Source: a virus. From it: DNA of 59,709 nucleotides. A program made the translations under genes and the position numbers. The stretch's first letter is position 1; each line of letters begins with the position of its first letter. Location: positions 1-59,709 of IMG/VR virus record IMGVR_UViG_3300024999_000116; one strand, 5' to 3'. The notes beneath the pieces are model-generated. The model worked only from the letters and a program-made list of their open reading frames with translations, had not been told where the DNA came from and made no database searches. Shown piece by piece: positions 38,759 to 46,564 of the stretch.

Positions 38759-39179
38759 ACTACCAGATAAAATAATCCCAATTTCAACTCTCCGAATTAT
38801 CATGGATAAGAATAAGAAATGCACCTGCCGTAACCGTAAGTTTTACATCGACACTCAGAACAGAGAAATATCGTGTCAAGAGTGTGGGGCGATTGTCCAT
38901 CCCTATAATGCCTTGTTTGATATTGCTATGCACTATGAGCGAATAGAGGAAGAAGTAAACAATCTTTTAGCGGTACGGCAGCAGATAGTAGATTATAAAC
39001 CACATCTATTAGCAATGCGTGAGCTAGAGAAGATTTACAGAAGGGATATGTTGCCTTCCTGTCCTCATTGCCATAAGGGTATATATGCGAAAGAGTTGTT
39101 GATTTCTGGCGTAAGCAAGAAGCATGAGGAACAGCGGAGATTGTTTGCGGAGAAAGCGAAGAAGGAGGAAAACCAATGA
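38748..39179 (+). CDS. Zinc-ribbon protein
   Basis: The 143-residue protein has one CTC...CQEC ribbon near residue 25 and CPHC near residue 105, separated by a helical region. GTG 38748 follows AAGGAGG and overlaps the previous gene by 11 nt. Confidence 0.6.
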   Translation: MSDKLPDKIIPISTLRIIMDKNKKCTCRNRKFYIDTQNREISCQECGAIVHPYNALFDIAMHYERIEEEVNNLLAVRQQIVDYKPHLLAMRELEKIYRRDMLPSCPHCHKGIYAKELLISGVSKKHEEQRRLFAEKAKKEENQ

Positions 39180-39394
39180 ACCTAATAGATGCTCACGTTA
39201 CAAAAGTTTTGGGCAAACGTGAAGTAGATGCCAATAAAGAGTGGAATTTAAGTGCAAACGACGCTCTTCATGGCAGACAATACACTATCGTTACCGTTGA
39301 GTATGTCGATATGGGCGGTTCCGGTACTACAGATTTGTGGTTTGCTAGAGGTAAAGAACCTGACATTGAACCTGGATTTATATTTCAGCATTAA
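39176..39394 (+). CDS. Small beta protein
   Basis: The 72-residue product alternates strands (YTIVTVEYVDMGGSGTTDLW) and overlaps the previous gene by ATGA. No family is recognised. Confidence 0.55.
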   Translation: MNLIDAHVTKVLGKREVDANKEWNLSANDALHGRQYTIVTVEYVDMGGSGTTDLWFARGKEPDIEPGFIFQH

Positions 39395-39408
39395 GGAGGA
39401 AAACTAAC

Positions 39409-40113
39409 TTGCCACAAATGTACGGAATATATAACTCAATGAGAAAGGAATTTCAATTCGGCATATGCGAACCTACTAAGTTAAAGGCAGAGAAAAAACT
39501 CTTTGATAAAATAGGTAAGGATGCTTATAGGTGGAGGTTTGATGTTAAGTTGTTGCCGAAGGATAAGGAGGTTGCTCCAATTAACAGCATGAAATGTGTT
39601 GCGGTCATAGGTAGTCAGAAACCTACCGCTATTCAAGAAAGTATTTGTCGTGAATATGTGCGTGATTTAGTTAATCGTGGTTTCGGTATTAAGACCGGCG
39701 GGTGTAAGGGTATTGATCAGATTGCTATGGATGAAGTAAATAAGATTAATCCTAATGTCGTATTTGTTGTATTGCCTTGGGGTAGTTATGAGCGACAGGC
39801 GATTAAGAAGGGTAATAAAATAGAAATATATAACCCCAAAATACATACGGAATGGACTGAATCGGTTTATCGTTATCATCCGCATAGTAGGTCATTAAGG
39901 CAAGGAACATTTAAGTTGCAGGCAAGGAATTATGGCATTGTGCATGATGCGGTCGCTGTTCTGGCATTTCCGAGTAATAAACCTAACTATGGTGGTACAG
40001 GTCAGGGTATGAGAATAGCGCAGGGATTAGCTAAAAGGTTAAAGGCGCTTGATTACGCCGGACGTGAAATATTGATTGGATTTTCGGAGATAAAAAAGGA
40101 GGAAAACAATTGA
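39409..40113 (+). CDS. SLOG/DprA-like Rossmann protein
   Basis: In this 234-residue protein, residues 60-215 form a SLOG-type fold: CVAVIGSQKPT, VNRGFGIKTGGCKGIDQIAM, VVFVVLPWGS and AVLAFPSNKPNYGGTGQG. SLOG domains bind nucleotides or nucleotide-derived signals or DNA. TTG 39409 after AAGGAGG is the likely start; ATG 39418 is an alternative. Confidence 0.7.
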   Translation: MPQMYGIYNSMRKEFQFGICEPTKLKAEKKLFDKIGKDAYRWRFDVKLLPKDKEVAPINSMKCVAVIGSQKPTAIQESICREYVRDLVNRGFGIKTGGCKGIDQIAMDEVNKINPNVVFVVLPWGSYERQAIKKGNKIEIYNPKIHTEWTESVYRYHPHSRSLRQGTFKLQARNYGIVHDAVAVLAFPSNKPNYGGTGQGMRIAQGLAKRLKALDYAGREILIGFSEIKKEENN

Positions 40114-40481
40114 CCAAAGATCAAATCATAGCAATGAAACCTGGTCGCGAATTAGATGCTCTAGTCGCTGAAAATGTTTTTGATTGGGGCAAGGATAAAA
40201 TATACCATGAGTTAAAAATGGTTCGACAGGATTTAAGTTATCTGCCACACTATAGCACCGAAATTAAGTCAGCGTTACCGATAATGACTATGATGCGGAT
40301 AAGTATTATCTGTTCGGAAGATGGTTGGTATGCTGTCGTGACGGATGATGTTATTCACGGTTTTAATATAATAAAACCAGACATATCTCAGAGGGTTTGC
40401 GGCAAACATTGGGCGTTAGCTGATAATGTACCGGAGGCAATTTGTAAGGCGGCGTTATGTGCTGTGACAGAGAGGGAGTAA
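40110..40481 (+). CDS. Phage ABA-sandwich-like protein
   Basis: The 123-residue protein has MKPGRELDALVAENVF, YSTEIKSALPIM and EAICKAALCAVT, the pattern of the Phage_ABA_S/DUF2591 family, whose function is unknown. Its TTG start overlaps the previous stop. Confidence 0.7.
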   Translation: MTKDQIIAMKPGRELDALVAENVFDWGKDKIYHELKMVRQDLSYLPHYSTEIKSALPIMTMMRISIICSEDGWYAVVTDDVIHGFNIIKPDISQRVCGKHWALADNVPEAICKAALCAVTERE

Positions 40482-40487
40482 GGTTAA

Positions 40488-40802
40488 TTGAGAAAACACG
40501 AACCTAAAATTTGTATCAAGTGTGGCAAGGAATACATACCTACTAGCGGACCACAGAAGTTTTGCCTTAATTGTAAACCTCCACACTGTGAGGGTTGTGA
40601 GAGAATTGAATTAGCGGTAGAAGTAGAGCGCAGACGTATTGCTAAGTTAATTTTTAATACCCGTAAATTTCTAACCTTAGTACCGTGTGTCAGTAGAACC
40701 ATATATGACGACCATTGCGTTAAGTGCAAAACTGTTTGCGAATGGTACAAAACTATGGTTATCGTTGCTGAGGAAATTAAGGAAGGGGATGAAGTCAATT
40801 GA
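40488..40802 (+). CDS. Zinc-ribbon small protein
   Basis: The 104-residue product has two N-terminal ribbons (CIKCGKEY, FCLNC; CEGC) and CVKC near residue 83. The start is TTG. The function is unknown. Confidence 0.55.
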   Translation: MRKHEPKICIKCGKEYIPTSGPQKFCLNCKPPHCEGCERIELAVEVERRRIAKLIFNTRKFLTLVPCVSRTIYDDHCVKCKTVCEWYKTMVIVAEEIKEGDEVN

Positions 40803-40897
40803 AGTGGATTCACCTTATCACCATAATCACCATTGTCTGCGTATCTGGAGTTGCGATTGGTAGGAAGTATTTTAGCGGTAGGAAGGAGAAGGGTTAA
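40799..40897 (+). CDS. Single-helix membrane peptide
   Basis: The 32-residue peptide has one hydrophobic helix (WIHLITIITIVCVSGVAIG) and a basic tail. Its TTG overlaps the previous stop and its TAA overlaps the next ATG. Confidence 0.5.
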   Translation: MKWIHLITIITIVCVSGVAIGRKYFSGRKEKG

Positions 40898-41352
40898 TGA
40901 GAGAAATTATTTTTCGCGGCAAACAGAGGGATTTAGCGCACGAACAATTCCCTAAGAAATATCCTAAGCAAGAACGTGAATTTGTCTACGGTACAGGTGT
41001 TTATAGTGACGGTGTGAATTCTTGGCTTCTATTGGAAAATAACGAAAATAAGACATTTTCACAGTTAAAAAGCACTATCATAGACCCTGAGACATTAGGT
41101 CAGTTTTCCGGTCTAAGGGATAGCAAGAGAACAACTGAGTTTCCCGAAGGTCAGATGATTTTTGAGGGTGATATTTTAGAAGAAGAAGAGGGATTTTATT
41201 TTGAGGTTGTCTGGGAAAAGGCAGACGCTAAATTCAGACTTCAATGGAGAACAAAAGGATACCAATGGCCTGAATGGAATAGGGGCGTAAAAATGAGGGT
41301 CATTGGAAATATCCATGAACATAAATACCTGCTGGGTGGGGAGGTTGACTAA
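40897..41352 (+). CDS. YopX family protein
   Basis: The 151-residue protein shows the family pattern: MREIIFRGKQRD start, FVYGTGVYSDG, IDPETLGQFSGLRD, IFEGDILEE and VIGNIHEH end. YopX proteins are common in Bacillota phages; their function is unknown. Confidence 0.85.
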   Translation: MREIIFRGKQRDLAHEQFPKKYPKQEREFVYGTGVYSDGVNSWLLLENNENKTFSQLKSTIIDPETLGQFSGLRDSKRTTEFPEGQMIFEGDILEEEEGFYFEVVWEKADAKFRLQWRTKGYQWPEWNRGVKMRVIGNIHEHKYLLGGEVD

Positions 41353-41462
41353 TGACTTGGGGTTGGCTTTTGCTTGGTGTTGGTGCAGGTTTTATTTCTG
41401 GATTTGCAACCGGTTTGAATTATTTTGTGAGGACGTATAAGCATAGTAAGGAGGTTGACTAA
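41352..41462 (+). CDS. Single-helix membrane peptide
   Basis: The 36-residue peptide has a Gly-rich hydrophobic helix (WLLLGVGAGFISGFATGL). It overlaps both neighbours at TAATG. Confidence 0.5.
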   Translation: MTWGWLLLGVGAGFISGFATGLNYFVRTYKHSKEVD

Positions 41463-41827
41463 TGGAAGTAGGTCAGAAGGTTTATCTTAAACCGATCAAT
41501 AATGCGCTAAGATATGGTAGCGAGATACGAGAATGTGTTATTACTAAGGTTGGTCGCAAATATTTTTATGCTTGTAAGTCTGGCGAAAGAGAGGACTTTG
41601 CTACTAAGTTTAGCCTAAAAACTATGTTCAATGTCACAACTTATTCTCCTGATTGGGAAGTTTACCTATCTATACAGGATATTCTTGACGAGAGGGAGAG
41701 CGAGGAATTAAACTCCGTTATACGTAAACACTTCGATCATTACGGCAAACCAAAACTCACTCTCGATCAACTCAGGCAGATTAAGCGGATTATTGACGGA
41801 GGGGAGGGAGTAGAGTGTCATTCATAA
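41462..41827 (+). CDS. Phage beta-barrel-like protein
   Basis: The 121-residue product begins with an SH3-like half (MEVGQKVYLKP; ECVITKVGRKYFYACKSG) followed by helices. Similar small phage proteins lack assigned function. Confidence 0.6.
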   Translation: MEVGQKVYLKPINNALRYGSEIRECVITKVGRKYFYACKSGEREDFATKFSLKTMFNVTTYSPDWEVYLSIQDILDERESEELNSVIRKHFDHYGKPKLTLDQLRQIKRIIDGGEGVECHS

Positions 41828-42051
41828 AATGTAGCGAGACTTACTGTATTTATTCTAAAAACCATCTTTGTTCTAAGGATGATGTTGTTATTAATAATCA
41901 AAAGTGCCATAGTTTTAGTTTTGACATACAAAAGGCTAAAAGATGCCGTGACTGTAGACATGTTTCTGAAAATGAAATGTTTCAACACTGCTGTGGTAAC
42001 GGTAAAGATTTTAGTTATGGTTATCACAAGGAATGTTGGGAGAGTAAGTAA
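41815..42051 (+). CDS. Cys-rich small protein
   Basis: The 78-residue product has ten Cys (KCSETYC; CRDCRH; QHCCG), GTG start, 13-nt overlap with the previous gene. It is probably zinc-binding. Confidence 0.55.
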   Translation: MSFIKCSETYCIYSKNHLCSKDDVVINNQKCHSFSFDIQKAKRCRDCRHVSENEMFQHCCGNGKDFSYGYHKECWESK

Positions 42052-42168
42052 ATGCCCTTCGACTACACCAAAACAGAACCGGAATACTGCCTTGGGTGCG
42101 GTAGAAAGTTGACCGCTGCGGAGAGGGCAGAGGGTAAATGTGAGAAATGTGGGGAGGTAGAGGAATGA
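42052..42168 (+). CDS. Zinc-ribbon peptide
   Basis: The 38-residue peptide is a single ribbon (YCLGCGRKL, then CEKCGE). It overlaps the next gene by ATGA. Confidence 0.55.
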   Translation: MPFDYTKTEPEYCLGCGRKLTAAERAEGKCEKCGEVEE

Positions 42169-42407
42169 GTAATATTTACGATGAAAATAAAAAACCTAAC
42201 TGCAAATGTCTGATTAATGCTTCTGATGTTTATAGCGAAAACAATGTCCTGAGAGTTGTTACCGCTGAATTTACTCATGTCTGGTTGAGAAATGCGGAAA
42301 AGGGGTGCAGAATTATTGAATTGAAAAACAACTTCTGTCCTCAGTGTGGGGTTAAATATTCAGATAGACATACAGAAATACTTAACGATGAATATATGGA
42401 GGTGTAA
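42165..42407 (+). CDS. Small protein with Cys pairs
   Basis: The 80-residue product has CKC near the start and CPQCG near the end, with beta strands between. The start at ATG 42165 is coupled to the previous gene. Confidence 0.55.
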   Translation: MSNIYDENKKPNCKCLINASDVYSENNVLRVVTAEFTHVWLRNAEKGCRIIELKNNFCPQCGVKYSDRHTEILNDEYMEV

Positions 42408-42408
42408 A

Positions 42409-42591
42409 ATGAAAACAACATCAATCCGTAACTGCCAGGCGTGCGGTAAAATATTATTTAGCGGTGAAAAAGTTTTCTTTGCCCCATTTATTAAAGAAAT
42501 TGTCTGCTTTGATTGTGCAGCACCACATCCCGACAGACAAGAACGCATAGTCGAGGACGATGGGGGAGTCGCTCGGGAAGGTGGGTGGTAA
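42409..42591 (+). CDS. Zinc-ribbon small protein
   Basis: The 60-residue product has CQACGKIL and CFDC. GGAGGTG lies before ATG 42409. The function is unknown. Confidence 0.55.
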   Translation: MKTTSIRNCQACGKILFSGEKVFFAPFIKEIVCFDCAAPHPDRQERIVEDDGGVAREGGW

Positions 42592-42593
42592 GT

Positions 42594-42785
42594 GTGAATA
42601 ATCAAATACAATTCTACTCTATACCGGAGTGGGCGAAGTATATTGCCTATGACGATCAAATGGGTTGGTTAGCATTTGAAAACAAACCACATCTAACTGA
42701 TAATAATACTTTTTGGAATTGCGAAGGGAGATACAGGGAAGTTTCTCCCGTATTGCCTACCACATTGAAGGAGGTTAATCGTTGA
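42594..42785 (+). CDS. Small hypothetical protein
   Basis: The 63-residue product is rich in aromatic residues (QFYSIPEWAKYIAYDDQMGW). The start is GTG 42594. It overlaps the next gene by 4 nt. Confidence 0.5.
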   Translation: MNNQIQFYSIPEWAKYIAYDDQMGWLAFENKPHLTDNNTFWNCEGRYREVSPVLPTTLKEVNR

Positions 42786-42967
42786 GTAATAAATTTTGCG
42801 GAAACTGCGAGTATCTTTCCCTTACCGAGCAGCAGCAGAAAATTGCGAAAAGAAATGGAGAAAAATATCCTATTCACGTTTGTAATAAATACGGTAAGCA
42901 GGTTTTTCATAACGGCAATCATCCTAATATTGTTAGACTTGCTTGCTGTATGGGATTAACCGATTGA
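42782..42967 (+). CDS. Cys-rich small protein
   Basis: The 61-residue product has CGNC at the start and single Cys later (VCNKYG; ACCMG). TTG after AAGGAGG. Confidence 0.55.
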   Translation: MSNKFCGNCEYLSLTEQQQKIAKRNGEKYPIHVCNKYGKQVFHNGNHPNIVRLACCMGLTD

Positions 42968-42993
42968 CAAGTAAATTGTAGGGGGTTAGGAAT

Positions 42994-43181
42994 ATGGATA
43001 ATACGAAAATTGCAAGCGTCATGCTTAGTGAAATGCGCATATATGTACTGGTAAGAGATTACCTTAAGCAAAAAAAACTGCTTGTATATTAGGAATAGGT
43101 CCATGTGAAGATTGCGGAATGTGTTGGTCAAGTCCGGATGATCAGGACTATATTGTTAGTCTCTTTGATGCTAGAGATTAA
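42994..43181 (+). pseudogene. Small Cys-rich gene with a frameshift at A8
   Basis: ATG 42994 opens 32 codons that stop just after eight A (43070-43077). In the -1 frame the sequence continues as protein (TACILGIGPCEDCGMCWSS, stop at 43179-43181), giving about 62 residues if one base is re-read. It is either broken, a sequencing error in the homopolymer, or made by programmed frameshifting. Confidence 0.55.
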
Positions 43182-43788
43182 ACAACTTCCTCCACCACGG
43201 CAATTTATTCTCCTGTCGCTCGATAAATTCTTCGGTACGCTGAACACGACTAATAAGATGCTCAACTTTTTTGTGGAGTTGGGCATTTTCATTTGCTATG
43301 GTGTCAATGACGATCTTATTCTCCTGCCGTTCTATTTCCTGTTTCTTTTCAATGCTGACCAGGGCAGCAGTAAAAAATTCTCTCTGCTCAGACAAGGCTA
43401 AACTTATTTTTTCTTCAACCTCTGCCATGTAGTTACGGCCAACGTCAATAATTTTTATTGGTTGCTGATTTTGCGGAGAATATTTTTCCGGTTCAACTGT
43501 CAAAATTTCTTTGTCGATTAAGTTATCCACAGGTTCGGTGTTTTCTAAGTTTGCAAAATTCTTGTTTTCTATCTTAGTTTCTATCTTACCGCTTCTCCAA
43601 TTATCCAAGTTTAAGATAGAAACCAACTTCTTTGGATAGGTTTTTCCCGGCACTTCAACGAATGGCATGCCTGCCTTAATCCAATTGCGAATAGTTTTAT
43701 CTGAGCGCAGGCCACAGTATTCGGCTGCTTCTGGTATGGTTAATAGTTTGTCTTGATTTGGTTCCATGTTTTCTACCTTCTTTTCCAT
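43171..43788 (-). CDS. Excisionase/MerR-type DNA-binding protein with coiled coil
   Basis: In this 205-residue protein, residues 12-60 form a winged-helix of the excisionase type (LTIPEAAEYCGLRSDKTIRN; WIKAGMPFVEVPGK). The C-terminal 90 residues are coiled coil (QREFFTAALVSIEKKQEIER) ending WWRKLFNL. This plan recalls plasmid partition or prophage regulators. ATG 43788 follows AGGA; an upstream in-frame extension to 43986 is low-complexity and unlikely. Confidence 0.65.
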   Translation of the reverse strand: MEKKVENMEPNQDKLLTIPEAAEYCGLRSDKTIRNWIKAGMPFVEVPGKTYPKKLVSILNLDNWRSGKIETKIENKNFANLENTEPVDNLIDKEILTVEPEKYSPQNQQPIKIIDVGRNYMAEVEEKISLALSEQREFFTAALVSIEKKQEIERQENKIVIDTIANENAQLHKKVEHLISRVQRTEEFIERQENKLPWWRKLFNL

Positions 43789-43986
43789 GTTCCTATTTAG
43801 ATAATATTTAAGTGCATTACTTTTATTAATTAAAACATAAAGATCATAATCATCATTATTATTATAAGTATGGTTATTTTCTATGTAATTTAGATGTATT
43901 CTATGTTGTTTTCGATGTTTGACTTCTGTCTTTTGGTAGTATAATTCTAAATTCCTCAACGCCTGTCCCATTAAAATTCCCTCCAC

Positions 43987-44206
43987 TCTAAAATTTTAAG
44001 CGGCAGGGAGTTGACATTTTGGCCTGCATACTCTAAAATAAAAACAGCAAAGCAGGCAGGGGCAACACCTCCGCTTTTGGTAAAAGACACCTTTAACCTT
44101 GGCCGGGTGGGTGTCTTTCGTGTTTAATTGACAATTATTTTAGCATTACCCGGTAAGCAATGCAATGTAATTTATCAAACCCCTCCGCAATGGAAGGGGT
44201 TTTGTT
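43987..44206. terminator. Gene-free region with two terminators
   Basis: A long AAAGACACC/GGTGTCTTT hairpin lies near 44081-44123. An ACCCC/GGGGT hairpin with TTTTGTTTT lies near 44178-44208, probably serving transcripts from both sides. I see no gene here. Confidence 0.6.
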
Positions 44207-44413
44207 TTATCTCACGGACCCGGCGCAGGCATATTCTTCCCTAGTATCAACCAGAGACGCATCCTGCTTCGTCTGACTATACCTTATTATCTTGTTTACC
44301 TCATTAATTCCTTCATGGGTGATGTTTCGGTCAACGGTGATGTTTTCACCGTCAACTACGCAATGGAAAAAACCTTCATAGTCTGCAACAGCACTTACCC
44401 TAATAGCAACCAT
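44207..44413 (-). CDS. Small hypothetical protein
   Basis: The 68-residue beta-alpha product (MVAIRVSAVADYEGFFHCVV) is leftward with its own promoter: TTGAAT-17-TATTAT near 44449-44477. The ribosome site AAAAGGGGG is very close to the ATG, so translation may be weak. The function is unknown. Confidence 0.5.
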   Translation of the reverse strand: MVAIRVSAVADYEGFFHCVVDGENITVDRNITHEGINEVNKIIRYSQTKQDASLVDTREEYACAGSVR

Positions 44414-44510
44414 CCCCCTTTTACGAACACTTGTTTTATGATGTATATAATAATACGCTCAGTGTCCGTAAAATTCAAGTTCATAGTTTCCCATAATTTC
44501 GACAAATAAA

Positions 44511-44912
44511 TTACATATTCCTTACTTTAGTGATTGTTTTTAATAATTCTTCGACAATTTCAGGCGGTATTTGGTCAGTGTACGCCTTTTTAGCCAGTAA
44601 CAAATAAGGCAGCGTTTCCTTGTCAAGTAGCATTTGCTTAATTTCTTTAGTTAATACCTCGTTTACTTCCGAAATGTCAAAAACAGTACGAGCGTTTTCT
44701 GAAAAGAAGTACATAGGTGATACATTTAACGCGGTAGCAAGTCTTTCAATAACTTTAATTCCAGGACTTTTACGCTTTCCGCTTTCAATCTCAGCAATTG
44801 TGTTTGTTGATACAGCTTTTGCATCTTCTTTTGTTATGGTTTTTGCCGACAATTCATCCATACTCAAACCTCTGTTGCTTCTTAAACTATACAACTTATC
44901 CTTAATCTCCAC
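44511..44912 (-). CDS. CI-like XRE repressor
   Basis: In this 133-residue protein the N-terminal 70 residues are a Cro/CI helix-turn-helix (LSMDELSAKTITKEDAKAVS; NTIAEIESGKRKSPG) and the remainder is a helical domain. It lacks a LexA-type protease domain. Divergent from the Cro-like gene, it is the probable lysogeny repressor. GTG start after GAGGGGG. Confidence 0.75.
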   Translation of the reverse strand: MEIKDKLYSLRSNRGLSMDELSAKTITKEDAKAVSTNTIAEIESGKRKSPGIKVIERLATALNVSPMYFFSENARTVFDISEVNEVLTKEIKQMLLDKETLPYLLLAKKAYTDQIPPEIVEELLKTITKVRNM

Positions 44913-45018
44913 ACAATATTCCCCCTCTTTATCTCTATAATTATATTTCCTATCCTTAATTCAGTATATAGGTTGTTGTTGGTAACGACAATTTCATAGA
45001 AAAATTTACTTAATACAG

Positions 45019-45046
45019 TTGACATACACTATATAAAGTGTATAAT
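45019..45046 (+). promoter_or_regulatory. Promoter/operator between the divergent XRE genes
   Basis: TTGACA (45019-45024), 16 nt and TATAAT (45041-45046). TACACT (45025-45030) and AGTGTA (45037-45042) form an inverted repeat inside the promoter, a likely repressor operator. On the minus strand a TATAAT lies upstream of the CI-like gene. Confidence 0.75.
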
Positions 45047-45126
45047 AGGTAATAGAAGAAAGGTTTTAATTTTTTGTATAGAAATACTTTTCTCAGTATA
45101 AATAAACTGAAAGGAGGATAAGTGAC

Positions 45127-45360
45127 TTGAAGAAACGTGTTGGGTTAAATATTGCAAAGCGACGAAAACAACAAGGTCTTTTGCAAAGCGATCTTAGTAA
45201 ATCAACAGGCATTACCCAACAAAATATAAGTAGACTTGAAGTTGGCGAAAATCCTAATCCATCGGTAAATACGTTACAGCGCATTGCCGATGCCTTAAAC
45301 TGTGATTTGGTTGATCTGCTGTCTTATAAAACTGAATCCAGTTCCGATTTACTTAATTAA
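45127..45360 (+). CDS. Cro-like XRE regulator
   Basis: The 77-residue helix-turn-helix protein (LLQSDLSKSTGITQQNISRL) has a CNLVDLL-like end (LNCDLVDLLSY). TTG after AAGGAGG. Opposite the CI-like repressor it probably forms the lysis/lysogeny switch. Confidence 0.8.
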   Translation: MKKRVGLNIAKRRKQQGLLQSDLSKSTGITQQNISRLEVGENPNPSVNTLQRIADALNCDLVDLLSYKTESSSDLLN

Positions 45361-45432
45361 TGATATGTATATGCGGTAATGATTATGAAAGTTTTTTAAA
45401 TATTTAAAATATTATTTTTAGGAGGAATGTAA

Positions 45433-45795
45433 GTGTTGGGTCAGTCAAAAGAAAGAATAAGCGGACACGATTCTGTGATAGAAGTCGTGTATAAAATGTC
45501 TGACGGAAACCCCGGAGCAATATCAGTTTTGGCGCAAATTATGAGTGGAGAGTTTCACGGCGTACCAGGATTTATATTGATGCTTAATTTAGATTCTATA
45601 GGTATTTACGGTGCGAACATTTGGATGCTTTATAAAGATTGTTGTGGAGAGAATATTTTGGAAGTTGAGAAAGTTCTCAGGGCATGGCAATTAGGTAAAA
45701 TATCAGAAGAAGATGTTTTGAGCAAGATTAGTGCCGGACAGTCTTTTGATTTACCTACGGTTGATGAAATGCTAAACGAACTTCGTATTAGTTAA
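45433..45795 (+). CDS. Hypothetical protein
   Basis: The 120-residue product contains MSDGNPGAISVLAQIMSGEF and a hydrophobic middle, resembling a common phage protein of unknown function. GTG start after GGAGG. Confidence 0.6.
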   Translation: MLGQSKERISGHDSVIEVVYKMSDGNPGAISVLAQIMSGEFHGVPGFILMLNLDSIGIYGANIWMLYKDCCGENILEVEKVLRAWQLGKISEEDVLSKISAGQSFDLPTVDEMLNELRIS

Positions 45796-45825
45796 ATGAA
45801 CTGGTATTAGAAAGTTGGTGTATCG

Positions 45826-45990
45826 TTGAAAGTACCCATAGTTGAAAACTGCTCTAATTGCAAGTTTTGGAAAGAAGTCGAAGGAAAAATACCGTTCAGA
45901 TGCACCAAGCACGGCATAAAGTTTTTCACGCCGGGGTGTAATCCGTGTTATTCATTTGAGGCGAAGGAGGACAAGCAGGATGAAGTTTAA
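45826..45990 (+). CDS. Cys-rich small protein
   Basis: The 54-residue product has CSNCKFW, CTKHG and CNPC, a zinc-binding pattern frequent in small phage genes. TTG start; overlaps the next gene by 11 nt. Confidence 0.55.
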   Translation: MKVPIVENCSNCKFWKEVEGKIPFRCTKHGIKFFTPGCNPCYSFEAKEDKQDEV

Positions 45991-46228
45991 GGAGTGGGAT
46001 CGGGTTATTGTTGATGATGGAGTTCTGTATAGAGGTTTTAAAGCTACTGTTTTAGGCAAGCACGTGCCTCCATATGATACAACCATGCCTCAATATTGCT
46101 TAAGAACTGATAATAAAGAGATAGTTTGGTTTTCGCATGGCTGTGATGGACTGTGCGAGGACGGGTATGGATTATTTGCCAGGGAAGGTAATTTAACCCT
46201 AATCACCAACAAGGAACAACCAGCATGA
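45980..46228 (+). CDS. Small SH3-like phage protein
   Basis: The 82-residue product starts as a KOW/SH3-like strand set (DRVIVDDGVLYRGFKATVLG). ATG 45980 follows AAGGAGG. It overlaps the next gene by ATGA. Confidence 0.55.
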   Translation: MKFKEWDRVIVDDGVLYRGFKATVLGKHVPPYDTTMPQYCLRTDNKEIVWFSHGCDGLCEDGYGLFAREGNLTLITNKEQPA

Positions 46229-46491
46229 ACACAAAAGAATATTCAGAAATAAGCAGGTTAACAGCATCATGGGCGCAGTCAATCCGTAATGGACAAGCAG
46301 TATTAGTCGCAGAAACACTTGAAAGAGTGTCGGCGTACTGTTTGGAGCAGGCTAGTGTGCCGGATGAATGGGAGAAATCATGTACTGTGAAAAATGCGGA
46401 ACAGAAATGGTCTGGGTTAGTTTGCCCAGCACCGACATGGACGTGGTTGCAGGGATTTTGGTCGAAAGGGAAACGCAAGACTACTGCCTGA
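46225..46491 (+). CDS. Small helical protein, uncertain C-terminus
   Basis: The first 50 residues are a plausible helical protein (ISRLTASWAQSIRNGQAVLV). The last 40 overlap the zinc-ribbon gene in another frame and look unlike natural protein. A frameshift near 46375 may have changed its end. Confidence 0.4.
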   Translation: MNTKEYSEISRLTASWAQSIRNGQAVLVAETLERVSAYCLEQASVPDEWEKSCTVKNAEQKWSGLVCPAPTWTWLQGFWSKGKRKTTA

Positions 46492-46553
46492 TGTGTCCTG
46501 TATTGGATTGTTTTGAGGCGGTGGAGAGTGAGGAAGATGTAATACCATTTTAG
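46368..46553 (+). CDS. Zinc-ribbon small protein
   Basis: The product has up to 61 residues with CEKCGTEM and CLMCPVLDC. The start could be ATG 46368 or 46380; no good ribosome site is seen, so it may depend on coupling to the gene before. Confidence 0.45.
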   Translation: MGEIMYCEKCGTEMVWVSLPSTDMDVVAGILVERETQDYCLMCPVLDCFEAVESEEDVIPF

Positions 46554-46564
46554 GAGGGTTAATT

